Assembly: GCA_029262995.1 (NCBI GenBank)
Contig: JAJCYH010000009.1
Coordinates: 60,956 to 124,955 of the forward strand
Direction of reading: 5' to 3'
Length of the DNA stretch: 64,000 nt
Source of the DNA: Saprospiraceae bacterium
GTDB taxonomy: Bacteria; Bacteroidota; Bacteroidia; Chitinophagales; Saprospiraceae
The notes below the pieces were generated by a model. That model did no database searches. It had not been told where the DNA came from and was given only the letters and a program-made list of their open reading frames with translations. This document shows, piece after piece, positions 36,646 to 45,321 of this stretch. Position 1 is the stretch's first letter, and every line of letters starts with the position of its first letter. The position numbers and the translations under genes are program-made.

Positions 36646-39600
36646 CTATTCGATAAAAATCATTTTTCTAGTTGAAGAAAACGACTCTGATTCCAATTGA
36701 TAATAATATATACCATTACCATTAAGTTCGTCGTTACGTACAATTATACTATTCAATCCTGAATTGTATTTTCCACTAAATGATTTAATCAGTTTTCCAT
36801 TGGTATCGAAAATATTCAATGTCGCATCTGATTCTCTTGAAAGTTCAAAGTCTATTGTCGTAAGACTACTGAACGGATTGGGAACATTTTGGAACAACTT
36901 ATTTTCAAAATTATTAACTTGTCTTTCGAGTAAAATATTTCTAGTATTAAAACTTTGCTCGTAAAGTTCTGAATTTTTTCCATCAGATGCTAGGCTGAAA
37001 ATTTCAGAATCAATCATTTGCTTTGTCTTTAATATGATATAGAATAATGCATCCTCACCTTCTGATTTAATAGCTTTATCTGAGTACCAAACAATTGAAA
37101 TATCATTATTACTAATAACATAACTATCTGAATCAAACTTTAATCGCCCGGACTCAATATTTGCAATTTCATATTGATCAGAATCATACTCCAAAAACAA
37201 CTGCATACCTAACATGCTTTCATTGGTTTTAAAATAAAAAGGAACCATATATTCACCTGATTCTGAAAGTTGTAATATATCATGTGTTATCAATACGTCA
37301 TCATATTGGCTACGTCTTTCAATCAACTCTGAGTTCATTGTAGAATTAACAATAACAGAATTATTAACATCTCCTACCTTCACTGCAATAAAGTCATTAT
37401 CCATATCATTACCATTCAGGTCATATAAGTCAATTGACTCTTTGAACGGCCAAGGAGAAGTAGGATCAGTAAATTTGAATGACTTATCTACGAATCTCCA
37501 AGAATCATTAGAAGGTAATTCTTCATATATGCCTAATATAAGCTTGCGCAATTCAATTAAATCAAGAGCTGACACATCATTACTGCTATTAACATCTGAA
37601 GCAATAATTTGATAAGGAGACTCAATTTCTTCAAGTCCGAGAATATGCCTTTGAATAATTATTAAATCAAGAGTAGAAACTCCATTTAGATAATCATCTG
37701 CACTAATTCCTGTTAATGAATAATCTAAATATGATCCCATATTGGGGAAGGTATATTCTCCATTAATATTAGTAAAATCGTAATTCATTGAAGCATCAAG
37801 CATTGTTTGCAAACCTACTTCTACATTTTCCAACATTTCTTCAAATTCGGTTTCAATATGACCTGCTATCATCATTCCTGATGTATCAGGGCAAATATTT
37901 CCATTTGCTTGAATATTTAATATTGTCCTACAATAATCTTGATTTCCCATATCATCTGTTACCCACATTGTGATTTCATTCGCACCAATATTGCTACATG
38001 TAAATGTTAGTGACTTGATGGACAAATCATTTTGGTCAAATGAAAGTTCAACTGTAGCATCACAATTATCGGAACTTCCCAAATCAAAATCAATAGCCCA
38101 TATTTCTATAAAAGGCTCTTGGTTACTATTAATTGGTGGTTGAAGCGCAGTTGTAATTCCGGATCTACAATATGGTGATGGTGCTTTATCGTCCCTAATT
38201 TGTAATTGATGACTACAACTTGAAACCGTAGAACATACTCCCTCAGCGAACCAAGTGATCAAATAGTTGCCTGAACTTAGAGTATCGTTACTAATCGGTC
38301 CAAATCCTGTCTTTATTATTGCTCCATTTCTTCTAATGCTATATTGAATTAGAGATGGATGAATAAATGAATTTTCACAGTTGTCAAATGCTTTTGGAGG
38401 ATTAAAATTAATTATTTGATAACAATCACTACTAGCTGCGGGCAATACAGTATCCTGTGGGCATTCTGTAAGCGTTGGTCCCTCTGAATTGGATACTTTA
38501 ATAACCTGAGTTCTGAACCATATACCTTTGTCAGGACTTGTACTTGCATTGTATTGACAAAAGTCGATAACTGTCCAAGTTCTTATAATCTTTAGACAAT
38601 ATCCTTCAACATTTTCAAAAACTCTATCCTTAAAAGAATAAGAAAGATGTGCACAAACTGGAGCTTTGTTAACAGGAACTCCGCCATATAAAACTGCATC
38701 TCCAAGGTCAGTACTATAGTTTTCGCAAGTAGCATCTTCTCTGTCCTGTGGCCACTCAAAACTATTTATAGTTAGCACAACATCGGAAGTAAAGTTAAAC
38801 ACTTGCTCACAACTGGTTAATTCAATTGTATTCCCCGGCAAATCAACAAACCACCTTCTAATTATTGTACCATTACCGCATATATCAGCGATAGAACCAG
38901 AATCTTCAAATCTAATTATACCAACGCTACAATCACCGTTTATAACTGGACTCCCGGTTAGAGAAGTATCTATCTGACTAATTTGATCGCATTCTAGGTT
39001 AAAAACCAATTGGTCCGGACAAGATTCAATATCAATGCCTGTCTTATCTTGAACTATGACATTAACTATACAAATGTTAGATTTACCACCTTGGTCCGTC
39101 ACTCTCATGATAACTGGAATTGTTTGACCAGCTTCCTGACAACAAAATTGTACATAGTCTCCAAATTGCAAATCATCACCTTCATATTCTGGTAAATTTT
39201 CGCAAGCAGAACTATCTCTTCTGATATCTAGCGTTACAGGACCACCACATTCGTCATATGATCCATCATCCACTGAAATGGCATACACTCTGCCCCAACC
39301 ATTATTGGCTAACGATACAGCTGTAAATTGATCACAAATGGCATATGGCCTATCTTCATCTTCAATAATAATTTCAAAGACACACTCACTCGAATTGTCA
39401 CAATCATCAGTAACAATGTATTTTATATAGTTCAATCCATTTTGCAAGCCCATTGCTCTGTAAACATTGTTGCCTATAGGATCAGCTGGTGTATAAACTT
39501 GCTTTGGCAATAATGGATTATAATCTTCTGATTTCAAATATTCTACCCTGACAGACAAACTTGCACAGTCAAAAAATGATTTTAAACCCGTAACATCATT

Positions 39601-41025
39601 TTCATCAAAAGGTCTAAATATCACATCACCTTCGCAATCATTATTGGCATAAAACTTTAAACCATCATCTGGGCACTCAATTTCGGGAGCATTTTTGTCT
39701 TCAACTTTAATTGTTTGATATGATTGAGCATATTCTCCTTCACACCAGTCTAAGACTGTCCATCTTCTCAATATCTTAATAGTATTAATACCACAAAGGT
39801 TAAATGTATCATCATTAAAGCTTACATTAATTCGACATAGATTATTATCATCAGTAAGTGCCAAGCCATCTATTGTAGGTTGCCCAGTATTATCAGGACC
39901 TAAGTCTAATTTTCCATTTACATTAATTAGAGGATCATCACAATCAAAGAAAACATTTGTTGGAAATTCAAGATCGTCAATTGATCTTTTTTCAAAATAT
40001 ATAGAAAAGTCACAAACGTCTGCACTTAACCCAACATGATCCTTTGTATAATACTCTATATCTCTCCTTGCTGTAAAGTCTCCTGTAGTACATTCAAGGT
40101 TTTGTATCTCATCTTTATTTAATATTACTTCAACATCAGGATCACAATTATCTTCTTGCTGGTATTTAAAGAAGGAGACAGTATTGATATCTACACAAAG
40201 CCCTGGAGCAATTGCTGCTTGGTTTGCTGGTGTGTCTCGAATTACGATTGAAATTGTAGGGCTAATATTATCTTCTGTGGCTTGAACGCCAGAAATTTCG
40301 CCAGTATACATAGAATTATCTACTGGATCTTCTGAAAAATCATAAGAACCACCATCGGTTACTATTGTACCAGTTCCTGAACCTGTGAAAGGCACTAGTG
40401 GAACATCTATATCCAAATAATCGATCACTTCCCAAGGCATAGTACTTCCAGATCCTGTCAAAGGATTAAGCAATAAAGTAATTGTTCCTGGATTCATATC
40501 AGTGTCCATTGGATTAGGATCTGAGCAGTAAGTTATATTTCCCATACTGGTAAATAATCCAGACATATCCTTGGAACAATCAACTGTAATATCATCTATA
40601 CAAGTTACCAATGGAGGCAATTTATCCTCAACTGAAAACCATCCCCAACAAGAAATAGTTGTTCCATTAGGATCAACAAAAGATATACTAGCTTTATAAG
40701 GAGTACCAATGTATGACCCATCAATTACAGGATGTAATGGATCACCACCCAATGTATATGTGGTTTGATCTAATACAAAGTCATTAGCGGTCATAATAGT
40801 TACAATATAATCACATCCGGTTCTTTCATCTTCAAGAATTAATTCAGGAGTAATTACTGCATAACATTCATAATCCAAAGAAATTTGAATATCATCATTA
40901 CAACCTAAGGATTGTGGACATTGCGCATTTGTCTCAACGAAACCAAACACAGTCAGCAATATCATTACAAAAAATGATGATGCATTAATGTTCGGTAAAT
41001 TTTTAACACTGAAAAATGTTCTCAT
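36646..41025 (-). CDS. Giant surface protein D: HYR-like repeats, dockerin-like, cohesin-like and T9SS sorting domains
   Basis: A 1459-residue secreted protein. ATG at 41025 (MRTFFSVKN) is preferred over a GTG seven codons upstream; either leads into a signal peptide ending VETNAQ. The shared N-terminal module with SCWG..VEDKLPP follows (~30-135), then HYR-like units with RRWTVLDWC, FCCQEAG and RTWTVIDFC motifs. The C-terminal block is FIEIWAIDFDLG, a carboxypeptidase-regulatory-like fold, the dockerin-like double motif (GVSTLDLIIIQRHILGL and ASDVNSS.....DLIELRKLILG, ~1108-1178), a more divergent cohesin-like domain (~1238-1368) and a type A sorting domain (LFQNVPNPFSS, ~1375-1459). It is the most diverged of the four paralogues. 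Expected at the cell surface. Confidence 0.84.
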   Translation of the reverse strand: MRTFFSVKNLPNINASSFFVMILLTVFGFVETNAQCPQSLGCNDDIQISLDYECYAVITPELILEDERTGCDYIVTIMTANDFVLDQTTYTLGGDPLHPVIDGSYIGTPYKASISFVDPNGTTISCWGWFSVEDKLPPLVTCIDDITVDCSKDMSGLFTSMGNITYCSDPNPMDTDMNPGTITLLLNPLTGSGSTMPWEVIDYLDIDVPLVPFTGSGTGTIVTDGGSYDFSEDPVDNSMYTGEISGVQATEDNISPTISIVIRDTPANQAAIAPGLCVDINTVSFFKYQQEDNCDPDVEVILNKDEIQNLECTTGDFTARRDIEYYTKDHVGLSADVCDFSIYFEKRSIDDLEFPTNVFFDCDDPLINVNGKLDLGPDNTGQPTIDGLALTDDNNLCRINVSFNDDTFNLCGINTIKILRRWTVLDWCEGEYAQSYQTIKVEDKNAPEIECPDDGLKFYANNDCEGDVIFRPFDENDVTGLKSFFDCASLSVRVEYLKSEDYNPLLPKQVYTPADPIGNNVYRAMGLQNGLNYIKYIVTDDCDNSSECVFEIIIEDEDRPYAICDQFTAVSLANNGWGRVYAISVDDGSYDECGGPVTLDIRRDSSACENLPEYEGDDLQFGDYVQFCCQEAGQTIPVIMRVTDQGGKSNICIVNVIVQDKTGIDIESCPDQLVFNLECDQISQIDTSLTGSPVINGDCSVGIIRFEDSGSIADICGNGTIIRRWFVDLPGNTIELTSCEQVFNFTSDVVLTINSFEWPQDREDATCENYSTDLGDAVLYGGVPVNKAPVCAHLSYSFKDRVFENVEGYCLKIIRTWTVIDFCQYNASTSPDKGIWFRTQVIKVSNSEGPTLTECPQDTVLPAASSDCYQIINFNPPKAFDNCENSFIHPSLIQYSIRRNGAIIKTGFGPISNDTLSSGNYLITWFAEGVCSTVSSCSHQLQIRDDKAPSPYCRSGITTALQPPINSNQEPFIEIWAIDFDLGSSDNCDATVELSFDQNDLSIKSLTFTCSNIGANEITMWVTDDMGNQDYCRTILNIQANGNICPDTSGMMIAGHIETEFEEMLENVEVGLQTMLDASMNYDFTNINGEYTFPNMGSYLDYSLTGISADDYLNGVSTLDLIIIQRHILGLEEIESPYQIIASDVNSSNDVSALDLIELRKLILGIYEELPSNDSWRFVDKSFKFTDPTSPWPFKESIDLYDLNGNDMDNDFIAVKVGDVNNSVIVNSTMNSELIERRSQYDDVLITHDILQLSESGEYMVPFYFKTNESMLGMQLFLEYDSDQYEIANIESGRLKFDSDSYVISNNDISIVWYSDKAIKSEGEDALFYIILKTKQMIDSEIFSLASDGKNSELYEQSFNTRNILLERQVNNFENKLFQNVPNPFSSLTTIDFELSRESDATLNIFDTNGKLIKSFSGKYNSGLNSIIVRNDELNGNGIYYYQLESESFSSTRKMIFIE

Positions 41026-41127
41026 AAGTAAATCGGTTATTGGCACAAGCCAAAATTGTTTTTGGAATAAACATTTTTGTTCAGACTATGGGAAGGAGGG
41101 AAATCCTGAAGTGTTAAATTTTACTAT

Positions 41128-41796
41128 TTATACCAGTTGGTTTTCCATTGCAAATTTTATAAGGTTAATAGTATTTCGTACACCTAATTTCCTCATAATG
41201 TTTTTACGATGGACACCTACTGTTTGATCGCTAATAAATAATTCCTTAGCAATTTCTTTATTGTTTTTCGCTTGTGTAATTAACTCAAGAACTTCATGTT
41301 CTCTTGTCGTTAACTTTTGTTTGATTACAAATCGATCTTCGTAGGTCGATTTCTTCAAACTAATCATTTTCTTACCATTTGGTGGTGTAATGTGAAGTCC
41401 AGGTGCCAAATAAGTATTTCCACTCATTACTTCCTCAATGGCATCTATTAGGTCTTCTTCAGAATTTGACTTTAATAAATAACCATCCGCTCCATTTTTT
41501 AAAGCTTGACCTACAAATTTATAATCTCCATATGAGGTCAACACCAATATTTTTATGTTTTTGAATTGTTTCCTTATTTGAGGAATTAACTCAAGGCCAT
41601 CTTCATCAGGCAAATTTAAATCTAGAATCACAAGATCAGTGTCTAAATTTTTATGGAGAAATAACATGAGTCCCTCTGAAGTTTCTTCGCTACCTAATAT
41701 GTTGATATCCAACATGTTATTGCTATTAAAAAAGGATTGAAGTCCTACTTTAAATAGCTTTTGAACATCTACTAATACACTGTTAATTACAGACAT
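41128..41796 (-). CDS. NarL/FixJ-family two-component response regulator
   Basis: A 222-residue regulator. The receiver domain (residues ~5-120) has phospho-acceptor Asp59 (LVILDLNLPDEDG), Thr87 (LVLTSYGD) and Lys109 (GYLLKS). The usual acidic pair near the start is reduced to one Asp (LVDVQ). A linker leads to a LuxR-type HTH (~150-215: LTTREHEVLELI, NNKEIAKELFISDQTVGVHRKNIMRKLGV). It activates or represses transcription when phosphorylated. No histidine kinase is encoded nearby, so it is an orphan in this window. The upstream region carries TACC...GGTA dyads of NarL-like geometry, suggesting autoregulation. Confidence 0.93.
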   Translation of the reverse strand: MSVINSVLVDVQKLFKVGLQSFFNSNNMLDINILGSEETSEGLMLFLHKNLDTDLVILDLNLPDEDGLELIPQIRKQFKNIKILVLTSYGDYKFVGQALKNGADGYLLKSNSEEDLIDAIEEVMSGNTYLAPGLHITPPNGKKMISLKKSTYEDRFVIKQKLTTREHEVLELITQAKNNKEIAKELFISDQTVGVHRKNIMRKLGVRNTINLIKFAMENQLV

Positions 41797-41831
41797 TTGG
41801 TTTATCTAGTTATAAAATTCGACTGATTTGA

Positions 41832-41846
41832 TACCATTAATAGGTA
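41832..41846. promoter_or_regulatory. TACC-N7-GGTA dyad in the response-regulator leader
   Basis: A 15-base inverted repeat TACC-ATTAATA-GGTA, extended by a further A/T pair outside. It lies downstream of the likely transcription start and upstream of the ATG at 41796. Possibly a repressor site or a third regulator-binding site. Confidence 0.4.
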
Positions 41847-41866
41847 TAAATACATTCCGATAAGTA

Positions 41867-41874
41867 CAAAACTA
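41867..41874 (-). promoter_or_regulatory. Candidate -7 element (TAGTTTTG) of the response-regulator gene
   Basis: Exact TAnnTTTG match on the minus strand, about 70 bases before the ATG. A TTTG occurs 22 bases further upstream and directly abuts the 41899-41938 dyad, an acceptable -33 element. Confidence 0.55.
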
Positions 41875-41898
41875 ATGCCAAGTTTGAATGTATTTTCA

Positions 41899-41938
41899 AA
41901 TACCATAAAAATGGTAGTACTACCAAAAATAAGGTATT
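41899..41938. promoter_or_regulatory. 40-base dyad: two TACC-N8-GGTA boxes spaced 20 bp
   Basis: AATACC-N8-GGTAGTACTACC-N8-GGTATT is symmetric around 41918/41919. It contains two 16-base boxes, 41901-41916 and 41921-41936, whose centres are exactly 20 bp apart (two helical turns). Each box fits a 7-2-7 inverted heptamer layout as known for NarL. They lie immediately upstream of the -33 element of the response-regulator promoter. Confidence 0.6.
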
Positions 41939-41952
41939 ATAAGTTTTAGAAA

Positions 41953-42909
41953 CTAAAGAAAGTATTCAGACTCTAATGTTTGAAGCCCATTGATGTCTGC
42001 CACGGTGTAATTAAATCCTCTTCGTAAAGCAAATGCCCCCACTTGTCCTAGCTTGTCTAGAGCAAGTAGTCCCACTTGTTTATTTTCTATATCTGTCCTT
42101 AAAGAAATTCTTTTAATCGCTTCCTTACATGCTATCATGGGAGTCATACCAGATCTCATTAATTCAACAATTAAAAATGAGCTGCAAGATTGCATTACCA
42201 ATTCACCATAGCCGGTAGCCGTTGATGCGCCAACTTCATTATCAACGTACAAACCTGAACCAATAATAGGAGAATCTCCAACGCGGCCTGGCAACTTATA
42301 AGAAAGTCCACTGGTTGAGCAAGCTCCAGATAAATTTGAAAGACTGTTGATTGCAAGCAATCCTATTGTATCGTGTCTTTCACTATTAATTTCAGGCTCA
42401 AAGACAGCTTTTTCTTTCCATTTTAGAAATTTATTCTTGGATTGTGGGGTTAACAGGTCAAACACTGTAAACCCATTTAAAAGTGCGAATTCTTTAGCTC
42501 CTTGTCCACAAAGCATTACATGTGGGCTGTTTTCCATAACCTTTCGAGCGACTGAGACAGCATTTTTTATGTCTTTAAGAAAACATACAGAACCTGCATT
42601 ACCATTATGGTCCATAATGCAAGCATCCAACGTCACATTCCCTGAACTATCTGGTGACCCACCATATCCAACTGAAACATCAAGAGGGTTAGATTCAACA
42701 CTGTTCACTGCTTTTTCAATTGCATCAAGTATAGAGCTTGGATTTTCTTTTAAAATTTGATATGCGATTAGGTTTGCTTCTTTATTATTCCATGTTGAAA
42801 GCACTAAAGGTTTATGAGAGGCATTGTCTTTGGGATTGCTTTGACAACTCATCAATGGGGACACTAATAAAGCTGATAATATTTTATTAAATGATCTTCT
42901 GTTAAACAT
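41953..42909 (-). CDS. Glycosylasparaginase / isoaspartyl-peptidase-like lipoprotein (Ntn hydrolase)
   Basis: A 318-residue protein. The start at 42909 gives MFNRRSFNKILSALLVSPLMSC: a twin-arginine-like signal (RRSF) with a lipobox (LMSC), so it may be exported folded by Tat and lipidated. The Ntn-hydrolase core matches N4-(beta-N-acetylglucosaminyl)-L-asparaginase: the HDT site with nucleophile Thr near residue 180, where autocleavage creates two subunits, then GACSTSGLSYKLPGRVGDSPI and ATGYGE. Family enzymes cleave the GlcNAc-Asn bond or beta-aspartyl peptides. The frame extends seven codons upstream of the chosen ATG, but that start would spoil the signal. Upstream of the response-regulator gene on the same strand, separated by a promoter region. 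Confidence 0.88.
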   Translation of the reverse strand: MFNRRSFNKILSALLVSPLMSCQSNPKDNASHKPLVLSTWNNKEANLIAYQILKENPSSILDAIEKAVNSVESNPLDVSVGYGGSPDSSGNVTLDACIMDHNGNAGSVCFLKDIKNAVSVARKVMENSPHVMLCGQGAKEFALLNGFTVFDLLTPQSKNKFLKWKEKAVFEPEINSERHDTIGLLAINSLSNLSGACSTSGLSYKLPGRVGDSPIIGSGLYVDNEVGASTATGYGELVMQSCSSFLIVELMRSGMTPMIACKEAIKRISLRTDIENKQVGLLALDKLGQVGAFALRRGFNYTVADINGLQTLESEYFL

Positions 42910-42966
42910 GTATAGTACATATTTAAGCAAAAGTTTGCTAAAACACTAAAACTATTGATTCTTTAT

Positions 42967-44862
42967 CTATTCTTTGATAAGCTTGATAATACTGTATGCA
43001 TTGTCAGATTCGATCAGAATGTTGTAATAACCTCTTGGCCAGAATGTTTCAAGGTCCATATTTATAAAATTCTTCCCAGTAATTACACTCTTTTGAACTG
43101 TTTTCATCAATTGCCCATTTGAATTGAAAAGGCTAATTTTCACTGTAGTATCTTCTTCTGATACGACTTTGATTGTTGTGTTATCGTAAGCTGGATTAGG
43201 GAATACAGCAGCAGCTAAAACACCTTCACTTATGATCGGTCCTTCAGGAATGCTATTATGAGGCATAGCAATAAATAAGTTCTTTTGCATAACGGATAGT
43301 TCTGAATTCCTCATTACAACATCATACAACTTTGTTTTCTTTATTTGTTCAATTTGACTTGGCGTAAATGCAGGGTCATTTTCAAAATAAAAACGATCGC
43401 CATCTCTAAGGATTTGAAATTGATCTTCGATAATACGCATTACAAGCTCACCAAAAATGGCATTTGACTTATGTCTTTCTGCTAGCATTCCTACCCAAGC
43501 ATCAATATTTTCAATATTACCGTATAATTCTTCCAATGCAAATGCATCTTCTGGATTTGCAACAAAATCATTATAGCTTTTCACTTTTGGTAATCCGAAG
43601 TCACCTCTAAGTTGATTATAACCTGCCAGCCCTCTGTCTCTTCCTCTGAAAATATTTATTGAAGCCAAATCCAATCCTCCAGAACCTGGAGCTCCGAAAA
43701 GAAAGTTTCTTAAATCACCTATGACTTTACAATCTAATTTTTGCATAACCTGAATTCCCATTCCTTTAAAGTAAGGATCTATCCCTCCTGCATGCACAAC
43801 AGCAAATGGATTGAAAAAAGCATCTTGCAATCTAATACTTCCTTCCATGATTTCATTTCCAGAATTATCCATCCTAAGCAAATCACTATTGATTAGTGTA
43901 TGTCCAATTCTAAATGCAGCTGCTGAGAATACATTAAAAATCCCAGGGTTCATTTGATCACTATATGATCTATATTCTGGTAGTACAATTCCCATAGCGG
44001 GCAACCATTCATAGAAACATATATTTTGAATATAAGCGCCTACAAGTTTTCTGGCACGTTGATATAGTTGCTCATCATTCCAATTAGGGTGATCTTCTTT
44101 CAATACATCACATAGCCTATTGTGTTCTCTAAGAAATATTGTTTGTATTCCAATAAGAAGTGGGTTCTCATTTGCTCTGACATCTCCAGCAACAAAATAT
44201 TTCGTCAACTGGCGTGTGTCATCAGCCATAACTGGAGCAGTTGGATCTATATCATCTGAATATTCACCTGAAAATGTATTCCATGGCAAAAGATTATTTT
44301 CAGAGCTTTTTAATTTGCCATCATTAAAAGTTCTTAACCAAGAAGCTCTATCTTCATCGCTTCCATAAATAGCTGAACCGTCGATAAAAGCAGAAATTTC
44401 ATTAGCATATTGGCGAGGATTAGAAGGAGAGTTGCCTGTTCCTGAAAGCGTTTTATTTCTAGAAGTAATAATAAAATCCGAATCTAAAAAATATTCATCA
44501 TCGGGAGGAATGCTCAAAAGCACAGTTTCTGCAGGATTACCTTCAACCAATGTTATATCGTGGTCTATAAATTGACCAAACACCCATATGTAATCTGATA
44601 ATTGATGTTCATCAACTATCATTTCTTTTTGTTCAAATAAAGTATTGCTTATTGTTCTTGGATCTGGAAGATTGGTGTTATTTATAGCTCCCATGCCATC
44701 TGAGTAGTTAACACTACTCATCCTCAAAACCGGAGAATGTGCTGCTCCCCAATTTTTGTTTTCTAAATTATTTCCATAACCTGAAAAACTACGATTCTCT
44801 TGCCCATGCAATGCACTTAAGAACAGAACCAAACAAACACTCGCTAAGATATTTTTAAGCAT
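42967..44862 (-). CDS. Secreted animal-type haem peroxidase with T9SS type A sorting domain
   Basis: A 631-residue protein. ATG at 44862 is chosen because MLKNILASVCLVLFLSALHGQ is a signal peptide; the frame extends 62 codons upstream without one. The peroxidase-cyclooxygenase fold shows the distal His motif FGQFIDHDITL near residue 94, REHNRLCDVL near 245 and the proximal haem His in RIGHTLI near 319, plus NIFRGRDRGLAGYN. The last ~80 residues (AVFPNPAYDNTTI ... IIKLIKE) are a T9SS type A sorting domain. Predicted to oxidise halides or phenolics outside the cell, similar to bacterial peroxicin/peroxinectin-type enzymes; the substrate is unknown. Divergent from the 45322 gene. Confidence 0.9.
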   Translation of the reverse strand: MLKNILASVCLVLFLSALHGQENRSFSGYGNNLENKNWGAAHSPVLRMSSVNYSDGMGAINNTNLPDPRTISNTLFEQKEMIVDEHQLSDYIWVFGQFIDHDITLVEGNPAETVLLSIPPDDEYFLDSDFIITSRNKTLSGTGNSPSNPRQYANEISAFIDGSAIYGSDEDRASWLRTFNDGKLKSSENNLLPWNTFSGEYSDDIDPTAPVMADDTRQLTKYFVAGDVRANENPLLIGIQTIFLREHNRLCDVLKEDHPNWNDEQLYQRARKLVGAYIQNICFYEWLPAMGIVLPEYRSYSDQMNPGIFNVFSAAAFRIGHTLINSDLLRMDNSGNEIMEGSIRLQDAFFNPFAVVHAGGIDPYFKGMGIQVMQKLDCKVIGDLRNFLFGAPGSGGLDLASINIFRGRDRGLAGYNQLRGDFGLPKVKSYNDFVANPEDAFALEELYGNIENIDAWVGMLAERHKSNAIFGELVMRIIEDQFQILRDGDRFYFENDPAFTPSQIEQIKKTKLYDVVMRNSELSVMQKNLFIAMPHNSIPEGPIISEGVLAAAVFPNPAYDNTTIKVVSEEDTTVKISLFNSNGQLMKTVQKSVITGKNFINMDLETFWPRGYYNILIESDNAYSIIKLIKE

Positions 44863-45321
44863 CTTATCACTTAATTTATGCCCAAGGACTATAATTCTAA
44901 AATTGGTTTTCAAAAAATCAAAGCCAAATATATTAAAAGGTAATTTAAATACCGCTATAATCAAGGCAGAAAAGTAGCTTTTCTGTCTACTTATTTTTAA
45001 AGTTGAACAAAAAAGCGAGGCAAGAGGGGGAATGACTTGTGTTTTCAAGAGTTCAAATATTTAGGTGCTAAAACATATTAATTATTTTTATAATGCGTAT
45101 TATATTTTATATCAATAATTTATAATACTTTACGTCATAGATTATATCACTAAAAATTATGCCAATAATTACACATTATGTATTTTTTGCATAACTCAAG
45201 CTAAGTTTTATGAATAAAGTTTTGATTGTAAATTCTGGTACTAAAAACTCTGAGTTAGGGGTTTACTCCAAATTTACTGTCTTACATATGAAGAATATAT
45301 TATTAACTCTGATCAAGTAAT
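44863..45321. other. 459-base AT-rich divergent intergenic region
   Basis: No ORF, RNA gene or strong repeat was found. One minus-strand TAAATTTG (45269-45276) matches the -7 consensus but is ~400 bases from the peroxidase start, so it is weak evidence for a long leader. Confidence 0.3.

Noticed and set aside
3819..41025. CRISPR array or tandem DNA repeat in the giant genes
   Set aside because: The repeats are diverged protein domains, not short identical DNA repeats with spacers.
3819..41046. Long plus-strand ORFs inside the giant genes (for example 7435-7830, 25687-26016)
   Set aside because: They are shadows of the Cys/Thr-rich coding strand, with no start signals or family similarity.
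44863..45048. N-terminal extension of the peroxidase by 62 codons
   Set aside because: It would bury a complete signal peptide in the middle of the protein; the ATG at 44862 is the sensible start.
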